From Verrucomicrobiota bacterium (GTDB lineage Bacteria; Chlamydiota; Chlamydiia; Chlamydiales; SM23-39), in assembly GCA_028873375.1 (NCBI GenBank), contig JAGWKU010000001.1:75763-114983 (forward strand): 39,221 nt of DNA, written 5' to 3'. The position numbers and the translations under genes are program-made. A model generated the notes under the pieces. That model did not search any database and was not told the DNA's origin. It saw only the letters and a list, made by a program, of their open reading frames with translations. Shown one piece after another: positions 1 to 8,098 of the stretch (the stretch's first letter is position 1; each line of letters starts with the position of its first letter).

Positions 1-1
1 G

Positions 2-532
2 GATGGCGAAATGGTCATCAATACAAGCACATGGGAAAAGACACACGGCTTCACTGACTGCATCGCTTCGAATGCCTCAAGACAGGAATTCAAGGTCATC
101 AATGCATTGGCATCGCGCGGCGGAGCCTGGGATCGAGAGGGGTTGTCTAGGTTCTTAAATATTGAAAACCACATTCTCGATAACTGGATCGATAGCTGCC
201 GCAACAAGAGTTTGATCGTTCAAAATGGCAATACATACCGCCTTCATTTACAAAATCCAAAGCTGCAGGTCATTCCTGAAACACGATTAGAGCAATGGCT
301 TGTCACGAAAGCGACGAAGCATGCACAGCGGGTGAAGAAGAGATATCGCCCTGTGCAAATTGAAAACATTGCGAAAGCGGCGTTTGGAAATGATTTTGCG
401 ATTCGAAAAACCACTGAAATTTTTCTGCCCGTTTATAGTATCACGGTACAAAATCCCGATGGTTCTCAGATGACATCGTACTGGAATGCGCTGAATGGAA
501 AGCGCCTTTCCCAGCCTTATAACATCGAATAA
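2..532 (+). CDS. Hypothetical protein, probably the C-terminal part (5' end open at window edge)
   Basis: I do not recognise this protein. The frame is open to the window edge; the first ATG is at 11 (173 aa from there), with only a weak purine stretch before it, so the gene may begin outside the window. The chain starts as if inside a fold, then has a helix-rich segment at about residues 25-70 (counted from the ATG) that looks like a winged helix, and ends in a basic stretch followed by a beta-rich tail. That pattern suits the end of a larger DNA- or nucleotide-related protein, but no family can be named. It converges with the next gene. The two stop codons sit in a small inverted repeat (GAATAA/TTATTC, 527-543). 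Confidence 0.55.
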   Translation, partial: DGEMVINTSTWEKTHGFTDCIASNASRQEFKVINALASRGGAWDREGLSRFLNIENHILDNWIDSCRNKSLIVQNGNTYRLHLQNPKLQVIPETRLEQWLVTKATKHAQRVKKRYRPVQIENIAKAAFGNDFAIRKTTEIFLPVYSITVQNPDGSQMTSYWNALNGKRLSQPYNIE

Positions 533-537
533 GGCCG

Positions 538-828
538 TTATTCCTGAGAAGTCTTTTGCTTAATAAAGGATTGGATCCACTCTTTAAGAATCTTAGCATT
601 CACTGCAAGTTCGTGCTCAGTGTTTCCGCACGATAGAAAAGTGACTTTATTGCCAAGTGAGATTGGAGGAGCCCCTACTATTTGGGTCCCTCTCTTAATT
701 TTATCGGAGAGGGCCGCGCGAAGTTCTTTTGCCTGAATTTCTCCTTTACAGGTCACTAGGATGAGAGGGGTTTCAGGTGTTGTGACCTGAACTTCCCAAT
801 TAGTTTTTGCAGAGACTCTAGTAGCCAT
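538..828 (-). CDS. Hypothetical protein, 96 aa
   Basis: No family is recognised. The product is a small soluble protein with alternating beta and alpha character, no signal peptide and no membrane segment; it begins MATRVSAKTN and has two Cys residues (about 27 and 67). The start at 828 is supported by a GGGAG Shine-Dalgarno sequence about five bases upstream. It lies downstream of rho on the same strand with a 67-bp gap, so it could be the last gene of the rho cluster or have its own promoter. That gap holds a T-rich stretch and a short inverted repeat (TCCTT/AAGGA), but no convincing terminator in the rho direction. Confidence 0.6.
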   Translation of the reverse strand: MATRVSAKTNWEVQVTTPETPLILVTCKGEIQAKELRAALSDKIKRGTQIVGAPPISLGNKVTFLSCGNTEHELAVNAKILKEWIQSFIKQKTSQE

Positions 829-895
829 AAAACTCCCGCTTAATAAGGCAAAGAGTTTAGGTCTTTCATTCTTTTCCTTGAAGGAGAAACTTTTT

Positions 896-2221
896 TTATT
901 CCTTCATCGATAAGAGGAACTCTGCATTGCTCGACGTCTTTTTCAAGCGCGCGGTCAGCAGGTTCATCGCATCTACTGGTGTAAGATCTGCAATTCCTTG
1001 ACGTAAGAGATAGATTTTTTCCAACTCTCCTGGGTGGTAGAGCAGTTCTTCTTTACGGGTACCCGATTTGACGAGGTCAATGGACGGATAGATGCGTCGG
1101 TCGGCAAGTCTGCGATCGAGCACGAGTTCCATGTTGCCAGTTCCCTTAAACTCCTCGAAAATGACTTCGTCCATGCGAGAGCCAGTATCGATCAGGGCTG
1201 TGGCGATGATGGTGAGCGAGCCGCCTTGTTCAACGTTACGCGCAGCGCCGAAGAAGCGTTTTGGCTTATGAAGGGCGTTGGCGTCGACACCACCGGTAAG
1301 GATTTTGCCTGAATGAGGTTGGACGGTGTTGTAAGCGCGGGCTAGACGAGTGATGTTGTCGAGAAGAATGACGACGTCATAGCCGCACTCAACAAGACGT
1401 CGAGCTTTTTCAATGCACATCTCTGCGATTTGAACGTGGCGCTCTGGTGGTTCGTCGAAGGTCGAGGAGATTACCTCTCCTTTGACCGTACGGATCATGT
1501 CGGTGACTTCTTCAGGGCGCTCGTCGATGAGGAGCACCATGACTGTCACTTCGGGATTGTTGATCTCAATGGCATTGGCGATGTTTTGGAGAAGGACGGT
1601 TTTCCCCGATTTCGGTTGAGCGACGATAAGGGCGCGCTGGCCTTTGCCAATCGGAGCTGCGAGATCGAGAACGCGAGTGGAGAGCCTTTCTTTAGTTGTC
1701 TCCATGACAAGGCGTTTGTTGGGATAGAGAGGAGTTAAGTTCTCAAAGAGGACCCGGTCGCGTGTTTGTTCAAAAGTCTTTCCGTTGATTTTTTCAACTC
1801 GTTGCAGCGCAAAGTATTTTTCTTTTTCTTTGGGGGCGCGGATGGTGCCATAAAGAGTGTCTCCTTTGCGGAGGTCAAATCGGCGGATCTGCGCTGGCGA
1901 AACATAAATATCTTCAGCGGAGGGAAGGTAGTTGTAGTTGGGTGAGCGGAGGAATCCAAATCCATCGGGTAGTACTTCGAGGACACCTTCGCCGACGAGC
2001 ACTTCATTGGGTCGCTCGGACAGGGTTTTCACAATTTCAAAAACGACGCCTGATTTGGGGAGGGGGGCGGTGTGCTTTAGTCCCATGCTTCTTGCGAAGG
2101 CCTGGAGCTGATCGATGTTCATTCGCTGAAGATCGGCAATGCGGGTGATGTTTTCATTGCCCGTATAGCCATTGTTTGGTTCTGAAGTTTGTTGGTGCTC
2201 AACTTGTTGTTCGTGATTCAT
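896..2221 (-). CDS. rho: Transcription termination factor Rho
   Basis: This is the ring-shaped RNA-dependent ATPase that ends transcription at Rho-dependent sites. The 441-aa product has the full family layout: an N-terminal Rho-N helical segment (about 28-70), a cold-shock-like RNA-binding domain with [14 protein letters not shown] (87-100), Walker A PKSGKT (203-208), Walker B with [16 protein letters not shown] (283-298), and the R-loop [13 protein letters not shown] (346-358). Length is close to that of other bacterial Rho proteins. Its ATG overlaps the coaE stop in an ATGA junction, so it is translationally coupled to coaE. The polA-coaE-rho order is the one I recall from C. trachomatis. 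Residues 1-25 are polar and rich in Gln and Asn and look disordered. Confidence 0.98.
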   Translation of the reverse strand: MNHEQQVEHQQTSEPNNGYTGNENITRIADLQRMNIDQLQAFARSMGLKHTAPLPKSGVVFEIVKTLSERPNEVLVGEGVLEVLPDGFGFLRSPNYNYLPSAEDIYVSPAQIRRFDLRKGDTLYGTIRAPKEKEKYFALQRVEKINGKTFEQTRDRVLFENLTPLYPNKRLVMETTKERLSTRVLDLAAPIGKGQRALIVAQPKSGKTVLLQNIANAIEINNPEVTVMVLLIDERPEEVTDMIRTVKGEVISSTFDEPPERHVQIAEMCIEKARRLVECGYDVVILLDNITRLARAYNTVQPHSGKILTGGVDANALHKPKRFFGAARNVEQGGSLTIIATALIDTGSRMDEVIFEEFKGTGNMELVLDRRLADRRIYPSIDLVKSGTRKEELLYHPGELEKIYLLRQGIADLTPVDAMNLLTARLKKTSSNAEFLLSMKE

Positions 2222-2817
2222 GAAAAATACAACTCCGCTAATTTTTTGACTTGTTGTCGTAACTCTGGAATAGATCCGTTATTGATGATCGTCGAATGAG
2301 CTTTTTGAGATTTGATCGAGGGAGAGATTTGATGGCTCATTCGTTGTTCATACTCTAGACTTGTGTGACCTTTTTGTTGGAAGCGCTGCTTCGCGATTTC
2401 TTCATCTGCAATCACCGCAATAATAGCGTCGAATTCCTTTTCTTTTCCAATCTCGAAGAGCAAAGGAATTTCTACGACAAAGGCCGTATGAATTCCTGCC
2501 TGACAGGCCTCTTGGTATTTGTTCTTCACGCTCTCTAGCACGGCTGGATGCAAAATTTGCTCGAGCTGGTGCAGGCGTTTTGGGTCCTGAAATACTTTCT
2601 CCGCTACGAGACGTCGATTGATTTTTCCATGTTGAAGAATACTAGCGCCAAGTATGCGGATGATTTGTTGTCCGAGATCAGTTTGGGGGTCAAGTAGTTC
2701 GTGGACGATTGCATCAGCACTCACCACGAAGGCACCCAGCTCTTGAAAAAGCTGGCAAACGGTTGATTTCCCGCTTGCTACCCCGCCTGTGATAGCAATT
2801 TTCTTTAATTTTAGCAT
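2218..2817 (-). CDS. coaE: Dephospho-CoA kinase
   Basis: CoaE phosphorylates the ribose 3'-OH of dephospho-CoA with ATP, the last step of coenzyme A synthesis. The sequence shows a P-loop GGVASGKST near the N terminus, the [10 protein letters not shown] segment typical of CoaE, and the LLFEIG region of the lid. From the ATG at 2817 the product is 199 aa, the usual length. A TTG nine bases upstream (2826) would add three residues. I prefer the ATG because its ATGCTAA overlap with the polA stop fits tight coupling. At its own 3' end it overlaps rho by four bases. Confidence 0.96.
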   Translation of the reverse strand: MLKLKKIAITGGVASGKSTVCQLFQELGAFVVSADAIVHELLDPQTDLGQQIIRILGASILQHGKINRRLVAEKVFQDPKRLHQLEQILHPAVLESVKNKYQEACQAGIHTAFVVEIPLLFEIGKEKEFDAIIAVIADEEIAKQRFQQKGHTSLEYEQRMSHQISPSIKSQKAHSTIINNGSIPELRQQVKKLAELYFS

Positions 2818-5483
2818 TCCGCCCAATTTTTGCCAACAGCGATATGTACCTCAATCGGTACGTTCAACAAAAGGACTTTTTCCATTTTTTCTTTTGCAAG
2901 TTGCTTAAATGCAGGAACTTCAGAGTCTGGAGCTTCAAAAACAAGTTCATCGTGAATTTGAAGAATCATTTTTCCCTGGAGGTTTCTCTGCTCAATTTCT
3001 CGGTCAATAGCGATCATGGCCATTTTGATCAGGTCAGCAGCAGTCCCCTGAAGAGGGGTATTGACAGCGAGTCGCTCGGCAGCAGCTCGGATGGATGGAT
3101 TTTTGTTGTTGATTTCGGGGATGGGGCGTTGCCGGCCTGTCAGTGTTTTTGCTCGGCCCGTCTTGCGCACTTCAGCTTTACATTCTTCTAAGTAGCGGGA
3201 AACGAGAGGATATCGCTCGAAGTAGGTTTTGATAAATTGGGAGGCTGCTTGCATGGAAATCCCTAACTGGCGCGAAAGGCTAAAGGGTCCCTGGCCATAT
3301 AAAATGCCGAAATTAACCGTCTTTGCTTGGGAGCGCATTTCAGGCGTAACTTCAGCAATAGGCACGCCAAATACGCGAGAGGCTGTATAGGCGTGGATGT
3401 CTTCTCCATTTTGGAAAGCGTGGATGAGCTCAGGATCTTCGCTGAAATGGGCAAGGAGGCGAAGCTCGATTTGAGAATAGTCGGCTCCGATAAAACTCCA
3501 GTCCTCTTTTTGTGGTTTAAAGCAGGAGCGGATTGCGAGTCCTTCTACCGAGCGAATGGGGATATTTTGCAAGTTGGGATCTTGGCACGAAAGGCGCCCC
3601 GTGGCGGTGATCGATTGGTTGAAAGTGCAGTGAATTCGCCCTGTGTTTGGATTGATCGATTGGGGCAATGCTTCAGCATAAGTAGAACGGAGTTTTTCCA
3701 ATGTTCGATAATTGAGAATGAGCTGAGCGATGGGATGTTCTTCAGCGAGTTCTTCGAGGACGTCGGCGCTGGTGGAAAATTCAGTTGTTTTCCTGCGGGG
3801 ATTTTTAAGGGCGAGCTTTTCATAAAGAATATGACTGAGTTGCTTAGGAGAATTGAGATTAAATTCCTCTCCCACTTCCTGGAAAATTTGGCTCGTCAAT
3901 TGAGAAAGACTGAGGGATAACTGGTGTCCTAAGCCGTCGATTTTTTGGACATCTAGGTAAATGCCGGTTCTCTCCATACGGGCGAGGATCGGAAGAAGAG
4001 GGAGCTCAATGTCGTAAAAGAGGCGATCGAGTTTTTTTTCTTCTAACTCTTCTTGGAAATATTCTTTGAGACGGCACGTGTAGTCGACATCTTCGCAGCA
4101 GTATTCTCTTACTTTTTCGATCGGAGCTTCAAGCATGGTCTGCTGATTTTTGCCTTTGCCGATGAGATCTTCGATAGGAATTTTGACTTTCTTGAATTTT
4201 TCGAGGGTCAGTTCATCGAGATTATGGCGGCGATTTTGAGGATCGAGTAGGTAGGATGCGAGAATGGTATCAAAGCCGATATGTTTGAGTAGAATGCCGA
4301 TGTTTTGGAGGATGTGATAATCGTATTTCAGGTTGTGACCATAAAAAGCGCAAGAAGCGTGAGCAAAAAATTGGCGGAGTGCTTCTTTCACTTTTTGTTC
4401 GCCGAGTTCTCCATTGCAAGGAATGTACCATGCCTCGCCGGGTTCGTAGCTAAAACCAATTCCGACGATGTGCGCGAGGAGAGGTTGTTCTCCGGTCGTT
4501 TCTGTATCGAGAGCGACCTCTTTTTGTTGGGAAAGAAGAGAGAGAAGTTCCTGTAAAGCGGGTTCACTGTCGACGAGGAGATAATGGTGTTTGTCGGTGT
4601 ATCGCTTTCCCTTTTTTTGAGTCGTTGGTTCCGGAACATTCATCTCGCGGAGCAGCGAATTGAATTTCATCCGGTGGTAAAACTCGATCAGTTTGTCGCT
4701 GGTTGGTTGCTTGAGTTGGTAAAATTCTTGTGCGGTGGGGACATCGACTTTGCAGTTGAGCGTGGCGAGTTCTCGGCTCATGAGCGCTACGTCTTTTTGC
4801 GTTCGGAGAGTTTCTTGTTTTTTCTCCCCCTTCACTTTCTCTGGGTGGGCGAGGATTTCATCGAGCGTGCCGAATTCTTGGAGAAGAGAAGCGGCTGTCT
4901 TAGGGCCAAATCCTTCTAGGCCGGGGATGTTGTCGGATGCATCGCCGACGATCGCGAGAAAATCGAGCATTTGTTTGGGAGGGATGCCATAGAGCTCTTC
5001 AACTTTTTTTGCGTCGATGAGGAGATCTTTTTGGGGATGGATCATGAAGATGTGATCTCCCACGAGCTGCATCAGGTCTTTATCGCTCGAGCAGAGATAG
5101 ATTTCAGCCCCTTGCTTCTCGGCCCACAGAGCGACGCTGGCCATGGTGTCGTCGGCTTCAATTCCTTCATAGCAGAGAATCGGGATGCCGGCGAGCTCGC
5201 AAAATTGATGGGCCCATTCGAATTGAGGGAAGAGATCTTCGGGCGCCCCTTTGCGGTGCATTTTGTAATCGGCGTAGACGGCCTGCCGCGATTTTTTGTT
5301 GTCAGGACCATCGAAGACGCAGACGACATGTTCGGCCGAATGCTCCTTGAGGACTTTTTGGACAGAGCGGATAAAGCCGTAGAGAGCACTGGTCGATTGG
5401 CCCTCATTATTGGTCATGGGGCCAATCGCGTAATAGGAACGGAAGAGGTAGTTAACTGCATCGAAGATGTAAAGTCTTTTCAT
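2811..5483 (-). CDS. polA: DNA polymerase I with 5'-3' and 3'-5' exonuclease domains
   Basis: This is the full three-domain Pol I, 890 aa, used for Okazaki fragment processing and repair synthesis. Residues 1-290 form the FEN-type 5' nuclease with its Asp-rich motifs (VCVFDGPDNKKSR, CSSDKDLMQLV, IVGDASDNIPG). The proofreading domain appears active: Asp326 and Glu328 (ALDTETTG), Asp388 (NLKYD), and Tyr461/Asp465 (YCCEDVD) make a complete DEDDy set. Polymerase motif A begins at Asp668 (DYSQIELRLL), motif B is SQAKTVNFGILYG, and motif C has His844-Asp845-Glu846 (QIHDELVFE). Many bacteria have lost the Pol I proofreading residues; here they are all retained. The start codon lies inside the end of the upstream DUF1653 gene (32-base overlap), and the stop overlaps coaE. 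Confidence 0.98.
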   Translation of the reverse strand: MKRLYIFDAVNYLFRSYYAIGPMTNNEGQSTSALYGFIRSVQKVLKEHSAEHVVCVFDGPDNKKSRQAVYADYKMHRKGAPEDLFPQFEWAHQFCELAGIPILCYEGIEADDTMASVALWAEKQGAEIYLCSSDKDLMQLVGDHIFMIHPQKDLLIDAKKVEELYGIPPKQMLDFLAIVGDASDNIPGLEGFGPKTAASLLQEFGTLDEILAHPEKVKGEKKQETLRTQKDVALMSRELATLNCKVDVPTAQEFYQLKQPTSDKLIEFYHRMKFNSLLREMNVPEPTTQKKGKRYTDKHHYLLVDSEPALQELLSLLSQQKEVALDTETTGEQPLLAHIVGIGFSYEPGEAWYIPCNGELGEQKVKEALRQFFAHASCAFYGHNLKYDYHILQNIGILLKHIGFDTILASYLLDPQNRRHNLDELTLEKFKKVKIPIEDLIGKGKNQQTMLEAPIEKVREYCCEDVDYTCRLKEYFQEELEEKKLDRLFYDIELPLLPILARMERTGIYLDVQKIDGLGHQLSLSLSQLTSQIFQEVGEEFNLNSPKQLSHILYEKLALKNPRRKTTEFSTSADVLEELAEEHPIAQLILNYRTLEKLRSTYAEALPQSINPNTGRIHCTFNQSITATGRLSCQDPNLQNIPIRSVEGLAIRSCFKPQKEDWSFIGADYSQIELRLLAHFSEDPELIHAFQNGEDIHAYTASRVFGVPIAEVTPEMRSQAKTVNFGILYGQGPFSLSRQLGISMQAASQFIKTYFERYPLVSRYLEECKAEVRKTGRAKTLTGRQRPIPEINNKNPSIRAAAERLAVNTPLQGTAADLIKMAMIAIDREIEQRNLQGKMILQIHDELVFEAPDSEVPAFKQLAKEKMEKVLLLNVPIEVHIAVGKNWAEC

Positions 5484-5733
5484 CCATCTCGTCGGTTATG
5501 AATTGAAAGCGAAGAACCTCTTTTCCATCGATCGCAACAGTACCGAGGAACATGTCCAAAGGGCGGACCCAGATGTCGTGCTCGCCGTAAAGCGCTTTGT
5601 AAACGACCACTTCTTCGAGCGTTTCTGAATCGCGGCCGACAGCAAGCACTTGATAGCGCTGTCCTTTGTAGTGTTCGTAGATGCCAGTGTGCAATTGCTT
5701 CGCGGCTGTTGAAAAAGCGGGCAAATCACTCAT
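5452..5733 (-). CDS. DUF1653 family protein
   Basis: This small protein of 93 aa matches the DUF1653 pattern: TGIYEHYKGQRYQVLAVGRD, then an SETLEE-VVYKALYGE stretch, WVRPLDMF and a final RFQFI strand. Members are short beta-rich proteins without an established function. I chose the ATG at 5733 because homology starts just after it; the frame is open for 50 further codons upstream, but that stretch is antiparallel to nothing homologous and lies inside the protease gene. The start overlaps the protease stop by eight bases, and the last ten codons run into polA, so protease, DUF1653 and polA look like one transcript with coupled translation. Confidence 0.85.
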   Translation of the reverse strand: MSDLPAFSTAAKQLHTGIYEHYKGQRYQVLAVGRDSETLEEVVVYKALYGEHDIWVRPLDMFLGTVAIDGKEVLRFQFITDEMDEKTLHLRCS

Positions 5734-6787
5734 GGGATATTCCTGGTTCAAAGAGGTAGGAAAATTGGTCGCGGATGGCGGGCGAACGCTGATCGCCGAA
5801 ATTGATGATGTGCTCGAGTTTGCCCGTGAAAAGAGAGGAGCCACTGCCCATGAGAGAGCTATACCAATCTTTTTTGGTTTCAAGGGTAACGATTTGATAG
5901 GGCTTTTCGGGATCGATGTTCGCTTCGGTCATGAGATCGCGAAGGGCCATTTGATCATCGGCGTCCGCGACATCGATATAGCCGAGTCGCTGAGCTGTGG
6001 GACCATCAAAAATTTTCGCGCCGTATTCGGATATCAATTTGTCTTTGTTGAGATTGGGGTGAGCAGCTGTGACGATATCGACAAAACGGTTGTAGAAGAA
6101 AGCCATCACTGCTTGGATCGCGGCGTCTTCATCGGGCTTCCAGGGGCGGAATGGATTCATCATGTCTTTGTCCAATCCTTGGGTGATCGTTTTCGATTGG
6201 ATGCCGAGGCGACCCATAGCATCGGAAACGTTGAAGAAGGGACCAAAGACCACGCCAACTGAGCCGACGACGCTAGCGGGACTCGCATACAGTTTATCCG
6301 CAGCGGAGGTGACGTACATGCCGCCGGAAGCGCACATGCCATCGACGTAGGCGAAGATGGGAACGTTGTATTTTTGTTTATATTCTTTGAGCATGCGATA
6401 GATGTTGTCCGAATCGGTCACCGTGCCGCCAGGTGTGTTGACGTGGAGCAGAATTGCCTTGATTCGATTTTTGAGAAGAAGGTTATTTTGAGAATCGAGA
6501 AGAATGCTTTGGACTACGTCTGTGTCGAGTTTTTCTGGCTCGCCGATGACGCCGTGAATATTGATCTGCAAAATAGCGGGAGAGCTGATTGGGCGGAGTT
6601 CGCTTTTTCCGTTGAGATCGGGTAAGAGGGTAAGAGAGGTCTTCTCTTCAGCATTGTAAGGAGAGGAGAAAAGAGAGTAGATAAAGCTAATGAGGAAAAG
6701 GGCTAAAAAGAACCCAATGATTGAGAAGAATACTTTGCAGAAGCTCCGAAGAGCTGAGACAAAGATCGATTCGCGTGCAATTTCCAT
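5726..6787 (-). CDS. sohB: Membrane-anchored serine protease, SppA/SohB (S49) family
   Basis: S49 proteases degrade cleaved signal peptides and membrane-associated peptides. Residues 13-40 form one strong N-terminal membrane segment, and the catalytic part follows on the outer side of the inner membrane. The nucleophile is Ser154 in MCASGGMYV, and the partner lysine is Lys207 in GLDKDMMNPFRPW. The HVNTPGG motif (115-121) is also present. At 353 aa it is the short single-domain form (as in SohB or archaeal/Bacillus SppA), not the duplicated E. coli SppA. An AAGGAG-like sequence lies just upstream of the ATG at 6787. C. trachomatis also carries a sohB-type gene next to polA, as I recall, which supports the symbol. 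Confidence 0.92.
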   Translation of the reverse strand: MEIARESIFVSALRSFCKVFFSIIGFFLALFLISFIYSLFSSPYNAEEKTSLTLLPDLNGKSELRPISSPAILQINIHGVIGEPEKLDTDVVQSILLDSQNNLLLKNRIKAILLHVNTPGGTVTDSDNIYRMLKEYKQKYNVPIFAYVDGMCASGGMYVTSAADKLYASPASVVGSVGVVFGPFFNVSDAMGRLGIQSKTITQGLDKDMMNPFRPWKPDEDAAIQAVMAFFYNRFVDIVTAAHPNLNKDKLISEYGAKIFDGPTAQRLGYIDVADADDQMALRDLMTEANIDPEKPYQIVTLETKKDWYSSLMGSGSSLFTGKLEHIINFGDQRSPAIRDQFSYLFEPGISHE

Positions 6788-6817
6788 TCATATCTCCTTG
6801 TTTTCAAAAAACTTAAC

Positions 6818-6844
6818 TCAAATGTAAAGCCGCTTTACATTTGA
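6818..6844. repeat. Dispersed 3'-end palindrome, copy 1
   Basis: Perfect inverted repeat with 13-base arms around one central base; the shared core arm is AAATGTAAAGC. It lies just after the pgsA stop and before the protease start. The same core occurs at 20357-20379 and 36602-36622. On the minus strand it is followed, about ten bases later, by a run of six T, so this copy could act as a terminator for pgsA. The exact sequence identity among three loci also suggests a spread repeat or a protein binding site. Confidence 0.8.
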
Positions 6845-6849
6845 ATTTC

Positions 6850-7356
6850 TCATGCTGTCGAGGCGTGCCTCGGAAGTTGAAAGAGTTCGAGAAAGGCAAA
6901 CCAGCCCATTAGAATGAGTGTTGCAAAAACATACCAGGGGAAGGAGATGCCGATGACAGAGCCCATCAAGAGAATAAATTGTAAAGCAGTGGTCACTTTT
7001 CCCCAGCGAATCGCGCGGAATACGATCGATTTCCAACGGCCGGCGATCAACATTCCCATCCCATAAAGGCAAAGCGCGATATCGCGCGAGAGCATGGCTA
7101 AGATTTCAAAGAGGCCGATGCTCGCTTCACTGAAGAGAATAGCCAAAGCGACATAGACAAAAAATTTATCCATGGCAGGATCGAGGATCGCTCCGAGTCG
7201 ACTCACCGATTTACTTTTGCGGGCAAAATAGCCATCGACGCTGTCGGTGATCATCGCCAGAATAATCGCAAACAAACGGATCCCTGGGCTTTCTTGCAAA
7301 AACAAAAAAGCAAGGGGGGCTCGGATAAGAGACAAGCTATTTGAGATCGTGATCAT
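6850..7356 (-). CDS. pgsA: CDP-alcohol phosphatidyltransferase, likely CDP-diacylglycerol--glycerol-3-phosphate 3-phosphatidyltransferase
   Basis: The enzyme transfers the phosphatidyl group from CDP-diacylglycerol to an alcohol, most likely glycerol 3-phosphate, on the way to phosphatidylglycerol. The protein carries the complete signature D-x2-DG-x2-AR-x8-G-x3-D-x3-D (DSVDGYFAR ... GAILDPAMD) and several membrane segments. From the ATG at 7356 it has 168 aa; a TTG at 7380 would give 176 aa, and neither has a strong ribosome binding site. The acceptor alcohol cannot be proved from sequence, because chlamydiae carry more than one family member. It is followed by the palindromic repeat at 6818-6844. 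Confidence 0.9.
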   Translation of the reverse strand: MITISNSLSLIRAPLAFLFLQESPGIRLFAIILAMITDSVDGYFARKSKSVSRLGAILDPAMDKFFVYVALAILFSEASIGLFEILAMLSRDIALCLYGMGMLIAGRWKSIVFRAIRWGKVTTALQFILLMGSVIGISFPWYVFATLILMGWFAFLELFQLPRHASTA

Positions 7357-7390
7357 TCCATGGGATGGTTGTTTCGGCAATCCTTACATC

Positions 7391-8011
7391 TTAAGGACTG
7401 TCGTTTTTAGTATAAGAAGTCTTTCTCTTATACCAAACTAGGCCAATTATCGACATCACAAAGGCGCCGAATAGGAGGAGATTGATGGTTTTTAAGGGCT
7501 GGAGAATCGCCTGATAATTTTTTCCTGCGAGGTAGGCGAGAGTAAAAAGAGTTGTATTAGAAGCGAGGCACGCGATCCCGTCGCTCAAAATAAATTTTCC
7601 GAAAGGCATCCGTCCCATCCCAGCAGTTAAGAAGAGGCAATTGCGTACGCCAAAGGGTATGAATCGGCCGATGAGAAGAGTCCAAAACCCATATTTTTGA
7701 TAGTAGAGATGGATTTGATCGAGTCGCTTGGGAGAAATTGTTTTCGCAAACCAGCGGAAATTCCACAATCGGGGGCCAAATTTGCGTCCAATGCCATAAC
7801 AGACCCAATCGGAGAGATAGCAGCCCAAAAAGACAGCGGCAAAGAGGAGAAACGTGTGTTCGGGGATGACGGTCGCTGCCAGCACGGCGCTTAAAATAAT
7901 CATCAAATCCTCACTGATCGGCACGTTGATGCCAGCGAGCATCAATGCGCCAAAGATGATCCAATGGGCATGCTGGGCGTGGTCAAAAATAAATTGAATG
8001 ATCGTATCCAT
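7391..8011 (-). CDS. DedA family membrane protein
   Basis: The 206-aa product is a multi-pass inner-membrane protein of the DedA/VTT superfamily. Features seen: GINVPISEDLMIIL near the N terminus (the conserved acidic pair of re-entrant segment 1), FLGCYLSDWVCYGIGRKFG, and FWTLLIGRFIPFGVRNCLFLTAG, which is the family's GRF-P-R motif. DedA proteins are linked to lipid carrier recycling (undecaprenyl phosphate or phospholipid flipping) and proton-gradient maintenance; the substrate here is unknown. It starts 34 bases upstream of pgsA on the same strand, an envelope-lipid context. No clear Shine-Dalgarno sequence precedes the ATG. Confidence 0.9.
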   Translation of the reverse strand: MDTIIQFIFDHAQHAHWIIFGALMLAGINVPISEDLMIILSAVLAATVIPEHTFLLFAAVFLGCYLSDWVCYGIGRKFGPRLWNFRWFAKTISPKRLDQIHLYYQKYGFWTLLIGRFIPFGVRNCLFLTAGMGRMPFGKFILSDGIACLASNTTLFTLAYLAGKNYQAILQPLKTINLLLFGAFVMSIIGLVWYKRKTSYTKNDSP

Positions 8012-8029
8012 TCAAGTGTGATACATAAT

Positions 8030-8062
8030 AAAAAATTCGTTTTCTTGCTATTAATAATAGCA
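8030..8062 (-). terminator. Possible terminator hairpin between NTT and dedA
   Basis: A perfect stem with 7-base arms (TGCTATT/AATAGCA, loop of 3) lies 3' of the NTT gene. On the minus strand it is followed after about ten bases by a run of six T. The gap between stem and T-run is longer than in a classic intrinsic terminator, so this is a weak call. Confidence 0.3.
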
Positions 8063-8098
8063 TTTCCGCTCTGTTATTTTGAACCTGAATAGGCTCTT

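Noticed and set aside
865-895. Inverted repeat with a T-run downstream of rho
   Set aside because: The T-run follows the repeat on the plus strand, opposite to rho and the small gene next to it, so it does not serve as their terminator.
3327-3920. 197-codon open frame opposite polA
   Set aside because: It is antisense to conserved polymerase and exonuclease motifs of polA and has no recognisable protein features.
4971-5501. 176-codon open frame opposite the polA 5' nuclease domain
   Set aside because: Shadow of polA; the sense strand carries the full set of FEN motifs.
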